Program-made: the position numbers and the translations under genes | Shown here: positions 1 through 12,467 of the stretch, piece after piece | How the letters are laid out: the number at the start of each line of letters is the position of its first letter | How positions within the stretch are numbered: the first letter of the stretch is position 1 | The notes under the pieces: model-generated | The model's input: the letters and a program-made list of their open reading frames with translations, nothing else | Databases searched by the model: none | What the model was told of the DNA's origin: nothing | From: Chrysoperla carnea | Lineage: Eukaryota > Arthropoda > Insecta > Neuroptera > Chrysopidae | Assembly: GCF_905475395.1 (NCBI RefSeq) | Contig: NC_058340.1 | Location: forward strand, 67,186,181 to 67,250,180 | Direction: 5' to 3' | DNA length: 64,000 bases

Positions 1-1250
1 GGAACTTTTGTATGCATTAATCCATATGCCTTCTAAAAACAATAGTACCTGGGTGACCAAGCTTTTTATCACCAATATAAGAACCATTAAAAATGTCTAC
101 ACAAATACCTTTTTAAATGTCCCGATAATGTAGTTTATTTTGTCACCAATAGATGGCAGGAAGACTCATATTTTGCAGTCAATCTCTCTTGGACGCGTTT
201 GAGAAAATTTACTGATATTAAGGACGTATATACTTTAACCAATTTATCAATTTCACTTACGCCAGGAAAAAAACCATAAAATTTAACAATAATTCTGAGA
301 ATTATTGTTTTCTACTAAAAATTGAACGAAGGAAAATATAAAAAAAATAAGAGTAAAATACGAAAAACCGAGACGAACGTATTTGATTGGCTGCAACCAG
401 TCAGTATCATTCAGTGAGTGAATGAAAATGTTTTCACTGCTTACCTACATAATAAAAAAAAAATACAAATTTCGTTTTTTTTATCGCCTAATAGGAAATT
501 ATAATATTCACCTCGAAAATATTGGGTTTCAATTTAATTAGAGCCCTTAAACATATCCTTACCTACTGTTTTTAGCCCCCGAACTAAAACGATGGGGTGT
601 TATAAGTTTGACCGCTATGTGTGTGTTTCTGTCTGTGCCATCGTAGCGCCTAAACGGATGAACCGAGCTCTGTTTCAAGTGCGATCTTGAGGTTCCGTAC
701 CCGGAAAAACTAAAAAATTGGCAATTATGACATATAAATAATAATTTTAACATATAAATAATTACTATGGAAATGAATGGTCAAATAAACCTGGCTCAAT
801 TCATTTCGAAAAGTGAAATGGTAAAATCATTAGGTAATTCAAAACAATAATTCAAAAGAATAAGGTCAACTCAAATATTTCAATTTCAATTAAAATATTT
901 CCCAAAATTTGTCCCAAAAAATGATAGCTCTTTAAGTATTCTTTTCATCTCATCTGATGTCCTTGACCATCACTTTGATATTGATTTAAGAAAAAGTGTT
1001 ATAAGTTTAAAGTGTTTATCTGTGCGTCTGTGTGTTTCTCAGTGACATCGTAGCCCCTAAACCGACGTCGAACCGACTTGATTAAGAATATTTTATAGCT
1101 AAGTTTCCAAAAATAAGTTTACAAGGAATAAATCGCATTTGTCGGGGGTTTTTTAAATTTTGTAAATTTCTCTTGTTCACATTTTACATTAATTTACATT
1201 ATTTTCAGTTTTGCTGTCAAATAATTTCAAAATTTTGAACAATATTCACA
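1..1250. other. Gene-free AT-rich stretch with two repeat copies
   Basis: I see no gene here. Two related repeat copies are visible. One, at about 545-700, runs in reverse and holds a 'ggggtgttataagtttgacc' block followed by a 'tgtgtttctgtctgtg' stretch and 'atcgtagcgcctaaacgg'. The second, at about 985-1110, has 'gtgttataagttt', 'gtgtttctcagtgacatcgtagcccctaaac'-like text. A third copy in the opposite orientation lies in Rab2 intron 2. Class unknown. Confidence 0.5.
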
Positions 1251-4200
1251 TAAGTATAAAAGTTAATTAAAATTTGTTTATTCCTTTCTTAAGTACCTTT
1301 TTTCTTCCAAATTTTACGAGGTATTAATATGATTAAGGCAAGAAGAAAATATTGCTCAAAAAAGTTATCAATCTGGCCTGGAAGAATTACACGCACCACG
1401 ATTTGTAATATATATATATATATTTTTTTTCGGGAAAAAATATTTTTATTTAATTCCATATCTTTTATATATCGGAACGGGACTACGCTGAGCCGAGTGA
1501 GTCAGATGGTTTATATAATATGTTGGTTGAAAAGTCATATTGATATGTGTATTCTACTGGGGGAGTACTGGGGGAGTAGTAGTAAGGGTGCTTCATTCTT
1601 CTACATGCGGATGGATGTGTGTGGTTGAGACTGCTGCTTTACTATATGGATGAATGGCAACAAGCAAAAACGTCGACATAAACCAACATTGAAACGATAA
1701 AAATGAAATGGCTACTATATGCATTACATTAATCAAAATACGCCCTTCTGTGTTCTTCTCATATACTCAAACAGCACACACAGAATGTAGTAGTATTCAC
1801 ATACATTATATCTGCATACATACTCATATGTGAGGAAGAATGTGTATAATAGAATATATAGATGTTGAAATATAGATGATTCCATAAAAAAAATAATACA
1901 ATTAAATTATTATTTAGTAATTGGTGGGGTTAGAAATTCAATTACTTTAATAATTTAGATTAATTTGTGGCAATATTTGACACTTCTATTTCGAGAAAGC
2001 AAAAAGTTCACTGCTAAGATTAGGTTAGTACTGGAGTAAATCTAAGCAAAAAAAGGCTGTTATATGGATTAAAAGTTCGAGCAGCGAAACTTTGGGGTTT
2101 TTCTTTTCACATCAAAATAAGTATTTTTTGAAATTTTTTACTTTCCCGGAGTGGTGCAACATGTTTAAAAAACAAAATGGCGTCAAAAATGAAATTTTTT
2201 TCAGAAATTTTATCATTTTTATTTTATATTCGCAAAAGGAGACATCGGTGCATATCCAAATTTGGTAGGTTTGTAGTCCATGTTAAGAACTACTCCTCAT
2301 AATTTTTTGGTGGGGTTTCGTCCCTTCCCCTCCCAGTTATATATATATGTATACATACATATGGTAAAACAGTTCATTTGACTATAACTTGAAAAATATT
2401 CGATTGATTTTAATGAAACTAATATCAATAGTAGGTTTTATTACTTACAACTTTCGGTTAAAATTTTAGCGAAATCCGTTAAATAGTTCGGCCAAAATTT
2501 CCAATTTAGGGTATTGTTTAAAATGGCTGCCATTTTATGCCATTTTGTCTTACAAGCTTAAATTTTTTTTTAAATTGTAGCATTTTTTATTATCTTTCGA
2601 TTTTATAATAAGTGACTTACCCGTAAAATGACTCCTTGATCCATATTTTTGCGAAAAACGGAAAATTTAACACTTTCTGGAAATAATTGTTTGGGGGGTG
2701 TATGGACTGGCTTTGGGGGGTGTTTTTTGCTTTGGCATGAGAAAACTATTTTTAAAAGAGGTCTATATGGTTTAAAGCAAAATTTTTAAGTTTTAACCCC
2801 CGCGCTGTAAGGGGGAAGGGGTGTATGAAATAAATGTATCTTAAAAGATTTTAAAAAGAGGTCAAAATAGTTTAAAATGCTAAAGTAACCCAAAATTTTA
2901 GATGCTTTTATTAATATAGCACTTTTTACAACATCCACCCCTTCCCCTCCCGCTTTCATATTTTTTGCAAATTCAAAATTTTTATGACGTATAAAGGGGT
3001 TTTGGGGGTCGCTGATACAAGGCGTAATTTCACTCTACTATAGGTTTAGGCCCTTCACAATGAGATGAGATACACTGATGCGTTTGTTACTGTACCTGTA
3101 CCTAAAAAGGCAAAAGTTATACCAAATCATTTTTAGAGTTGTTGAAGACAAATAAAAAAGATTGAGAGGTGTCGTGGGACACGGTGGCACCCGGTAAGAA
3201 TTATATCCCTTTCGCACCTTGGTACATTATAAATGTAGCACTTACTTTTTCTATTTACAAGATATTTTTCTGAAAATTTAACGTATTTATTTTAGAAGTC
3301 AAATACTTGTTTGTTTACTTTTAGTTTTTACTGTATGAAATAATTATAGTATTAGTAAAAAGACATAGTTCTGATTTAGAAGTCAACCCAATATGTGAGT
3401 ACATTACGTTTGCTTTGATCAGGATATTTATTATAACAGAACATAAAAATTGCATTGCACTTACTGTCAATGATCTCTGTTTTCTTTAATTTCTGATAAC
3501 TTTCACAACTCAATTTTTTTAAATTATTAAACATAAAATTTTGACAAAAAATACAAATTGGCAGTTATAAAAATATTTTTGCATTTTCTCAAAATTCATG
3601 GCAACCTGAATCAATTGAAAAAGTTTTAGTTTCCTAGATAACCTAGATGTCGGTGTTTGGTGTCTGTTGCAGTAATTTTGGTTTTAACTTCCAACCAGTA
3701 AACAAATATCGTGCGATAAGGAACATAGTTTCAAAAGTAAAATAATTACTAAACCACGTCGGTAATCACTTATTCGACATTTGCTGAGGAGCTACGGTTT
3801 CTGCAGGTAAACTGCTGAGAGATCTTCTAACACGTATGACTAGTTTTTGAAATATCAAATGATCATGGTTTTATTATTAATATTACTTGGATATCGTTAA
3901 CCTCCGACGCTAGGCAAAATATTAAGAATAGGCCCTATTTGTAGTAGGCTGAATTTAAAGTTTAGATTTCCGTTAAGTATCTTAGAAAATGTAACCCATC
4001 ACCCCGTATGAATGTGCAAAATTTCAAATTGATATTCCTATAAATAATGAAAATATGATGATAAAGTGTGTCTTTATCTTAAATGCGACACACTGTATAT
4101 AATAATCTGCCATCCGTAAACCTATTTACCATAAATACACCAACCACGATATACATATATACAGACGTACAGTCTCTGAAAACTTATGAAAAAAAATATC

Positions 4201-6473
4201 TTTCTGATATATCTCTCAAATACGTATCCACGTATAGAAGACACAAAAAAAAACCACTCTCTTATCCCCCTGTTGGCCCGAACCAGCACTTTTTACATGT
4301 CGTGGTCTGATATGAAGTACACATATACTTATGTGTGTTAGCGATATGTGAATATAATTTAAGTATATTGAAATCAGTAAGAGATGATGATATTTTTGTA
4401 TTTTCTCATCCACAAATATCCATTATAATTAAGTTACTTTTTATGTTAAAACAACTATATTTCAAATTTACTTAAGGACGTTCCCACAAAAATAAGTGTA
4501 TGAAAATATTTGATAGTTACGTTTCAAATTTTGACGGTGGATTCAGTTAGAACTTGGGAAAATTAAATGAAAATTTAGAGTAAAAATTTTCGATATAGGT
4601 ATACGATGGTTTTTGAAATATTGATGCTTAAGATTTAGAGAAAATCACTTATAGAAGAAATAACACACAAATGTCATTCTTTTCATCATTTTTAATATAT
4701 TTTATGGAAAAACGTGTCCTGCTTGTTTAATTAATCGTAATCTTAGTATGAACCCCAAGGCAATTTTAGATTCAGAGTTGAAATTATATGTACCTAGTTT
4801 TCAACATTTAATGATGAATTTTGTCTTCATGAATGTAGTCGAAAAATAAGAATAAAACTTTTCGATATCTGTCTTGGTTTTCGAAATATCGAAAGCTTTA
4901 TAACTCAACAAAATTTTCAATTTTCAATATTTTGAAAGTAACTCCAGATAACGAAAAATTTTATTATCGTTTTTCGTCTTAAATTGTCAAGTTATAACAT
5001 AATTCATCATCAAAATTGAAAATATATATTTTTTTCATATGTGTCCCAACTATCGTGCTCATACATCATGCTTAATTAGTCGGGAAATCTGTGAAAACAT
5101 ATCATCCATCTACAGTTTTACCATAAAACCAATGTTAATGAAAAATCCTCCTTAAATTGTGGAGAATAGAAAAAAAATGAGTACACATTTGAAAATCACA
5201 CGCATAAAGCCGCAAGGTAGTAAAATAAGAGGGTGTGATACAAAAAAAAAAAACTCAAACAATCTAATATCTATATTAGAAAAAAATCAAATTCTAATCA
5301 ACCTTTCCCATTAGTTTTTTCCCTCTTTTGTGCTCATTTTTTATCGTGACAACAATATCATAAAAAAAATTAAAATAAAAAATATATTTATTTCGATAAC
5401 GTCATATTTCAATTTATAAATGAAAATATCTTGATCACACAGATGCTTCAAACATCTGAAGCATCAAGCTCATATGACATATGGTAGTAGAACCATAGTG
5501 CTCCAAGTATCATTTTCCTTAAAGATTTTAGCATATGTTCGAAAAAAAAACATCTTCTTGATAATTATTCTATACCACACTCATTCAAGTCCAGGCATCA
5601 TTTCTCGGTTGCCCCGAAAAATCTCAAGACTCGTCCACCATAAAGAAATCGTTTTTTAATGTGTTGTAAAAACGAATATATTTGTAACAAGCATCGATAG
5701 CGCAGTTAGTTAAGCTGTAGACTTAGGACACTATATCGCTAGTTCAAATTCGACTTGAAGAAATCTAATTTTTTTTTAATAAACCTATTAGCAAGTATAA
5801 ACTTTATATTTATTTTTACCTGCTCGTGAAGTTGTGACAATCACATTAGTATTTTGTTATAATGTTTATAAGTGGTAGAACCAATCAATAAAAGATTGTT
5901 TAAAAGTATGTTGTATTTCAAAACAACAATATTTGTTAAGACATTATATTACCTACTATCATACAAACAACTCATGCGTTTGTGTCAACTTCACCACTCA
6001 ACCCCGTACGGTAGTTGTATCACATTCGTGGCACCGTGGATTATATTGAGACAACCTCATATCGGTTGGTATTGCATGTGTTTATGAACTTGCCTGATAA
6101 CATAAAAATTCATTTCCTTTATTTTGTCACAAATATAGAAATGTTACTTGGATGACTATGGTTCTACCGTTCCTATGTGTGGTTTTTACTAAATGAAACT
6201 TTACACACCCTCATACAAATAATAATAATATGTAGAACAATATAGAGGGAGGGAGGGTTCGATTTAAGTATTATATTTTAGTATTTGACACGTGACCATG
6301 ACTATTTTATTTGGGTATGTGTCAACAAGATATGCAAAAAACTTTTAGTGATCACATATCGAAAATATTTTATAGAAATGAAAATAATAATCATTCAAAA
6401 TCTTAATCTAGTTGAATGTATGTTTAGGGTTCAGTATAAAAGTTTTAACAGTCAAATAAAATCGTACTCTTTG
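1251..6473. other. Gene-free intergenic DNA
   Basis: No frame shows protein family similarity; open stretches are short and of low complexity. A TA microsatellite lies at about 1408-1423. Bases 2040-3080 have an uneven composition, with runs of G or C ('ggggggtgt', 'ccccttcccctccc') inside AT-rich text; this looks like old repeat DNA but I cannot name it. A tRNA-like relic at 5692-5763 is listed separately. Confidence 0.5.
5692..5763 (+). repeat. tRNA-like relic or tRNA-derived SINE head
   Basis: The stretch starts 'gcatcgatagcgcagttag' and has an A-box-like 'tagcgcagttagttaa'. About 35 bases on comes a B-box-like 'agttcaaattc', at the spacing of an internal RNA polymerase III promoter. The start resembles elongator tRNA-Met genes, but the acceptor and anticodon stems do not pair well, so a working tRNA is unlikely. 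An A/T-rich tail follows. It is best read as a decayed tRNA pseudogene or the head of a tRNA-derived SINE. Confidence 0.4.
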
Positions 6474-6780
6474 CAAGTGAAAACAAACAATTGACGGAGT
6501 TAATTATTGAAATACCATGTATAGACAGTGTTGATTTTGGAATCGTATGCTTTTTCACGTCATATAAATAAAGAGAGAGAGAGAGACATACTATACAATG
6601 TACGAACTTAATTTGCGCTCTCACGAGTAAACAATGATGTTTTCGAAAAAATGTTTCAAACAAAAGTTGTTTATTTTTTAATAAGAAACATTTTTTACAT
6701 TTAAACTTTTCTTCTATTTCTAACGGTTTACAAGATGGGTCCTACAAACTCAAGATCCATTGACCTATGACTAGATTCTG
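6474..6780 (+). repeat. Dispersed repeat family A, truncated copy
   Basis: It starts 'aagtgaaaacaaacaattga', passes through 'gaaataccatgtatagacag' and includes the block 'aacggtttacaagatgggtc'. The same order of blocks recurs at 13165-13745, 31941-32375 (reverse) and 33772-34196. This copy ends before the block that carries the far terminal motif in the longer copies. No coding capacity, so a non-autonomous element is likely. Confidence 0.65.
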
Positions 6781-7047
6781 CAAAGATCGAATGATAAGAC
6801 ATTGATAGACACAAAACTTTCAAACTCTACCGAATCAATTTCATTTTTAAAAATCTATACCTCGTATCAGTTTTGAATATTAATTCATTTTTAATAACCT
6901 TGAAGGTCAGAGTCAAACTCAATTTTCACAGTTTGAACTTTTACCGAATGTTTATTTTTCTCTAAAATCGTCAATTTCTAAAATTAAGGGGAGTTCCAAT
7001 GCGTTTAAAAAAAAGTAAATAATAGAATGTTATATTTATATTTTTAC

Positions 7048-7533
7048 TAGCTGTGAACTACCCGCTTTGCTGGGCAACATCCTCACTTGCACCCCTCCCT
7101 CCACATTTTCTTGCGTTGGATAACAGTTTTGTAATGTACACGTCATGCTCTTTTATTTGATACCCCACTTAGGTATATTTGTAAATATTCGATAATTCCT
7201 TCCCACTTTCTCGCTACACCTTTCTACCCTCCGAAGGTTAAAAGTAGATAAAAACAATAGATCTTTGAAGCTGGTTGTATATCGTGTCAATATTTTAGCT
7301 TAATCGATGCACAACTTTTTTAGTTTTTGAAGCATATGTCTGTCAACCCCTATTTCAACCTCTTACTCTACTATAATATGGATGTATTATACATAAAAAC
7401 CTTCCTCTTGAATAACTCTATCTATTAAAAAAAACCGCTCAAAATCCGTTGCGTAGTTTCAAAGATTTAAGCGTACATAGGGACATAGGGACAGAAAAAG
7501 CGACTTTGTTTTATAATATGTAGTGATGCTCGA
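7048..7533 (+). mobile_element. Short interspersed element with CCCGCTTTGCTGGG head
   Basis: The head 'actacccgctttgctgggc' and the tail 'gcgactttgttttataat' ending 'atgtagtgatg' mark a non-coding interspersed element of a type common in insect genomes; the tail resembles 3' ends of RTE-like non-LTR elements or SINEs that use them. Related heads occur near 7948, 24008 and 44130 in this window. The class is my inference; only the shared ends are seen. Confidence 0.45.
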
Positions 7534-9578
7534 TTCAAAAAAGAACCATTATGGTAATCGTATTACTACATACTTAATCGATACAATTTTATTTGTGTGG
7601 TTAGTTATTTAGTAGTTAAATAATAAATTGAATTAAATATATAATATAGATCTTAATTTGTAATAAATTAAGTTAATACTGTTTTAAATTAATCCTTTAT
7701 ACCAGCCAGTACACTATAAGTACCTACATACTACAGTTACAGTCTAACTGTGAGTTTAGTGAGAGAATATTTATTTATTGTTATTATCAGTCAGATCTAT
7801 CATCACACCACCATGCATTCAACACTCACCCATCTCTTAAAATTCTTCGAACACTACTGTGCAATTTTACAATACACTCTCAAGTTTTTTTTAATAGAAA
7901 TTTTATACTACAAAATTGCATCATTAGTAATAGGATTCATGTTATTACTAGCATGATACCCGCCCGCTTCGCTAGGTTTAAAAGTAAATTATCGCGTTAT
8001 AGCCTCCACCTCCCTTTCTCTGACGTATACCCCTTCCATAATACTCGAAATACGGATAGGGATTGTTTTACACAGGTAAAAGTATATCAGACTACCATGA
8101 TAGGATAGATGGCCAGAAATCTTTATTTTATGTTTTACAATGATGATCATAGATGGTGCAATGAAATGTCAAAAAAACCATTTAATTTTTTGTATATCTT
8201 TATAAATTATAGCTCATGTGTTATTATGTTGTATGAGCTATATTATTGTAAAGTTTCATTAAAATCTATTGAATAGCTTATAACAAGTGAATACAAACAA
8301 TTGGCTGAGTTTATTGTTGAAATACCATCTAAAGGGCCGTTTATAAATTAATTTGAAAAATTTTTGACTATCTGAAACCTTTCTCTGTTGTAAACTTTAA
8401 CGCCTTAAGCATACGAATGTGCATTTAGAAAATTTATTGTTCTGCAAAAACCCGAATCAAATTCTCATAGAATAACAGATAATTGTTGTGATGATGATTC
8501 CTATTCTCCTTTCTGATACAAAGTATTCCAGTTAATTTCCTGACTGATAAAATTGGATCACTTTTATATCTGTAAGTTTTTGTCTTTTTGGAAATATTTA
8601 TACTTCTCTTTTGAAAATCACTTCTCTATACATTTATGTTCGAATACTTTGGGTAAACGGAAGTAGATCTCAAAAATATTGATGGGAAACATACCCCCAT
8701 TGAAATAAATTTTCCTAATTTTTCTAGGAATGTTATCAGTTCTTCGAAATTCAAAACCGTTTTCCTTTAAATGTGTGTATTCTACGTTGCCTGCTTAAAT
8801 ATCACGGAAAAAACGTGAAATGATAGACGGTATCCGATAATTGAACTAACTACCTATGGTCTTGGAATAATCTACTGAAGAAAACCGATAGACGCTAGCG
8901 TATATATTTTTATTTGCATAAAATTGTTTAAGAATAGAACACAATTTAAAAAAAAAAGACCATGCTATTTTTAAGCTAGTTTTATAATTTCCATGAAAAT
9001 ATAGAAAACATGAAAATATAAATTATATTACAAAAACAACAATATTTATTATACCTAAAGCAAAATGGGATATTATTTAATACACAGTACCGTACCAAAA
9101 ATTAATAAATATGTTGTATTTTGTTTTAATTTTAATTTGGATCACTTTGTTTGGGGTCACTGTAGTACATACAATTATATTTACAAAATTATTATTAAAA
9201 AAACTAGGAAAACTATCACAATTTTTGAAAGACTAAGGTATCTTTGTCTTTTCATTCAATGAAAAAATCAGCTAGAGTCTAACAGCTATGGTTTACATTT
9301 TTTTTTTACTCGCTACGCTGTTATCTTAGCGTTAAAATTCCATAGTAACTACGTCACTGTATTAATAAATACCTAGCTGATGTATAATATATACAAGAGT
9401 ACAGTCAACTGAGTACAGTGCTACAATATTACAATAAATGTATAATGTAATGTTTGTTGCAGTTCAGTTTTGTAAATGTGCGGTTGAATTAGTGTCAAAT
9501 ATCATATTTAACAATAATTGAATATAGAAATGTTTTATACTATTTTGTATTATAGTACTAGGTATATTGTATCAACTG
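7534..9578. other. Gene-free intergenic DNA
   Basis: No supportable gene. A fragment of the 'cccgcccgcttcgctagg' repeat head lies near 7960. A short family A fragment lies at about 8280-8335 ('caattggctgagtttattg' then 'gaaataccat'). The rest is AT-rich with no structure I can name. Confidence 0.5.
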
Positions 9579-9580
9579 TA

Positions 9581-10294
9581 CAGTGTGTCCCCGGATAGAG
9601 GTAACTATACTTGTAAACTTTCTTATTTTGCATTTTAAAGAAAGTCATTCTTTATAAAAAATTTTGCTTATTCTGAAAAGTATGTAGGAATATTTAAAAC
9701 ATCTAAATAATGTACAGGGTAGCCAAAAATTTGGTATCACTATTTTTTTTTTTTTTGGTAAACTACCCATCCTTTTTATAAGTTGACAAAATATTAGAAA
9801 AGTTGCTCGAAATTACAATTATGACTCAAGATTCAAATTCATGACTGAATTTCAAGAAGATCTTTGACAATTCCATTCTTAATGAATGTTTATCCGAGAA
9901 AATAAATTTTCTTTTTAATTTTCTAACTTAGCCCACAAAAAAATACACTCTCGAATATTACATGTTAATTAATTTATTATTATTTTCTTTGCTACGTTTT
10001 TTTGTAATTACAACTTTAGTTCAAATAAAAAATGATGCTATAATTTAAGTTCACGGATCTTCTTGATATTTTGTATAGAGTCATAACATTTTGTCAACTG
10101 AAGGAAGGGTAGTTTACCAAAAAGAAAAATAGTGTTTTCAATTTTTTGGCTACCCTGTACATTATTTGGAAATTTTAAATATGCCTACATACTTTTCAGA
10201 ATAAGCTAAATTTTTTATAAAGAATTACTTTTTTCCTTAAAATGCAAAATAAGAAAATTTACAAGTATAGTTACCTCTATCCGGGGACACACTG
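9581..10294. mobile_element. Foldback TIR element, TA target site (714 bp)
   Basis: The ends are inverted: 'cagtgtgtccccggatagag' on the left and its complement, ending 'ccggggacacactg', on the right. Each end is flanked by TA. The inverted arms run on for about 200 bases, including 'gtacagggtagccaaaaa' on the left and its complement near 10135-10165. TA target duplication and CAGTG-type ends fit a Tc1/mariner-derived non-autonomous element. It has no open frame. A deleted relative of 117 bp lies at 26894-27010. Confidence 0.8.
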
Positions 10295-10296
10295 TA

Positions 10297-12330
10297 TTAT
10301 AGATGCAACTATAACACAGTATTGTATAGTAAGTCTATAATAGTCTAGTGTAAGTATACTTCATATTACTCCTATCAAATTAAGGTAGTACCAGCATGAA
10401 ATCACTTTTCGACAGATTTGGCCGAATTTTTTTTCTCGGGTTTATAATAGCTTTATTTATGAATTCCTAAAATTTCATAATTTTTGACCGTTTAGATCGC
10501 GAGATATTTAAAGACAAAGTTCGCGATTTTGAGGGTCATGTCCCATTTAAAGCATGTAAAATGTCCGGTCTCTCCAACTATTTTTTATGATATTATTATA
10601 TATTGAAGAAAAAGTAGAAAAAAATGTTTATACAATACAATTCTAAAAAAAAAAATTTAGAAATTAATTTTCACTTTCGAGATATTAATTTTGACGTAAA
10701 TTGATCGAAATTGGGACGTTGGCATAATTATTTCCCATTTTAAACGGTCAAAACTTCTGAAACTTTGGGAATTAATAGTAAGCATTATTAAATTCTTAAA
10801 TTTAATTTTTCGTTAAATTCTGTCGAAAAAAAAATTGTACCATTGCTTTAACATAGAAACTGCAAATACCATGCTGGAACATCGTTAAGTGAAATTGACT
10901 GAAATTTTGGATGCCACCTATGAATAATCTGCAGAATAAAAATGTTCTTATGCACAAACAAATAAGGTTATTTCAGAAGAATCAACGATTTTCCATGGTT
11001 TTCCAAAATTTACTCGAAAACAATACATTTTAGAAAAAATATAGATCAGTCCAAAGTTATCGAGTATTAAAATTTCGATCGATTTGTATATAAAAACTTT
11101 TTCATATCTTTTATATTTTCTGAAAAATTCGACATCAATGAACGATTTTCCTTTGGTGATTTTCAAAACTATGCAATAAATCATATAAAATTTTATCTAA
11201 TTTGATGGGAGTATATAATATAAGCATATATTATGATTTATGTACCATACAACATACAAATAGATGAACATGTGAATATACATATGAAATGATCGTATAG
11301 GGTTTTCAAATCCATAAAATCCATACTAAACCCCAAAAAAATTTCCTTCTGCATGTTTGGCTCTCTACTCAGACTTAAGGTCCCCGGTTACCTGGCTGAT
11401 GTATTAACAAACTGTTTTTGACATCTCTGTTAACATTCTGACAAAACATCAACCATGTACCTGTTCGTTGCAAAAAAAATTTTTTGGCTCTTTGCCCAGA
11501 CCTACGATCGCCGATTGTCTAGCTGATATTCCGGCATTCTTTATTTTCCGCAACAGAAAACTCACGTACCAATTCAAGAGTAAAACTTGCTTGCCCCTTT
11601 TGCTCTATTTAGATAGGGTCTTGGTATTTATCTTGTCGAAGTGGTACTATATTGGTCTTGGTCATGACAAAATTTCAAGACCGAGACTTTGCTCATTGCT
11701 ATTTGTGATCAACGATCATTTTGTAAATATGTAGTACACTTGTTATATAAAAATACATAAGTATTACTATTCTGCGAAAACATTGTATGAAACCTGACAT
11801 TCATAATATTAATAAATAAATAGGAACCAATATACCAAGGATAAATAGGCACTCGTTCTCGTCCACTCTGACTCAAACTCAACCAATGCATCGTCCACTT
11901 GTATAACATAACGATACAGCTATTCGAGCACACACAACCCTACTATAACACTACTAATATTACTTTGATCGCCCTAAACAACCATTCTTCCATGGATGCA
12001 CGTACAAAATGATCCAATAATAACAAATATCTGAAATTAGCAATAACTCGGTTTATTTTAAAAATGTAAACTAACGTCGACCATGGATAAGCGAAAGTTC
12101 TAGAGAACTAGGTTTTTTTTTTACTAAATTAGGTTTCTAGCTTATACAGGATATCATAAATTTTCAAGAGTGTTTTTCCCTGACTTGTAAAGATTTAAGA
12201 CAATGTTGGGTAAGTTCCACAATATTGAAGAATAGTTCATAAAGACCATATGATAAATACGCTTGGCTGTCGCCTATAAAGGTACAGGAAAGTAGTAGTC
12301 TCAGTTATTGTGGTCCACTGAATGAAGTTA
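10297..12330. other. Gene-free intergenic DNA with weak repeat signs
   Basis: No gene supported. 'attactcctatcaaatta' near 10368 and 'taatttgatgggagtatata' near 11195 are imperfect inverted copies and could be ends of an old element of about 850 bp. Two related direct segments near 11357 ('tttggctctctactcagac') and 11487 ('tttggctctttgcccagac') lie about 130 bases apart. Confidence 0.35.
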
Positions 12331-12467
12331 CACTCTGTGTCAAAATAAACGCAAAAGTTGAACCATTCTAAGTGATATTACTATAACAGTACATGTAATT
12401 CACATATAATTTTATAGCTATATCACTTAGAATGGTAAAACACGTGGAATTTTTGTAACACAGAATG
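12331..12467. mobile_element. Short palindromic MITE, TA-flanked
   Basis: The left half 'cactctgtgtcaaaataaac' leads to 'ccattctaagtgata'. The right half begins 'tatcacttagaatgg' and ends 'aacacagaatg'. The halves are inverted copies of about 50 bases around a short AT spacer, and TA sits at both outer borders. It is non-coding. A Tc1/mariner-type MITE is the likeliest reading. Confidence 0.65.

Noticed and set aside
1329-1628. 99-codon frame in the gene-free left part
   Set aside because: It runs through a TA microsatellite, has noise-like composition and lacks splice partners or family motifs.
10367-11212. An 850 bp element bounded by inverted TACTCCTATCAAATTA
   Set aside because: The match covers fewer than 20 bases with mismatches and there is no target duplication; noted only within the intergenic entry.
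11468-11734. 88-codon frame in the left gene-free part
   Set aside because: It has no family resemblance and sits in text that is partly repeated about 130 bases upstream, so it is more likely repeat DNA.
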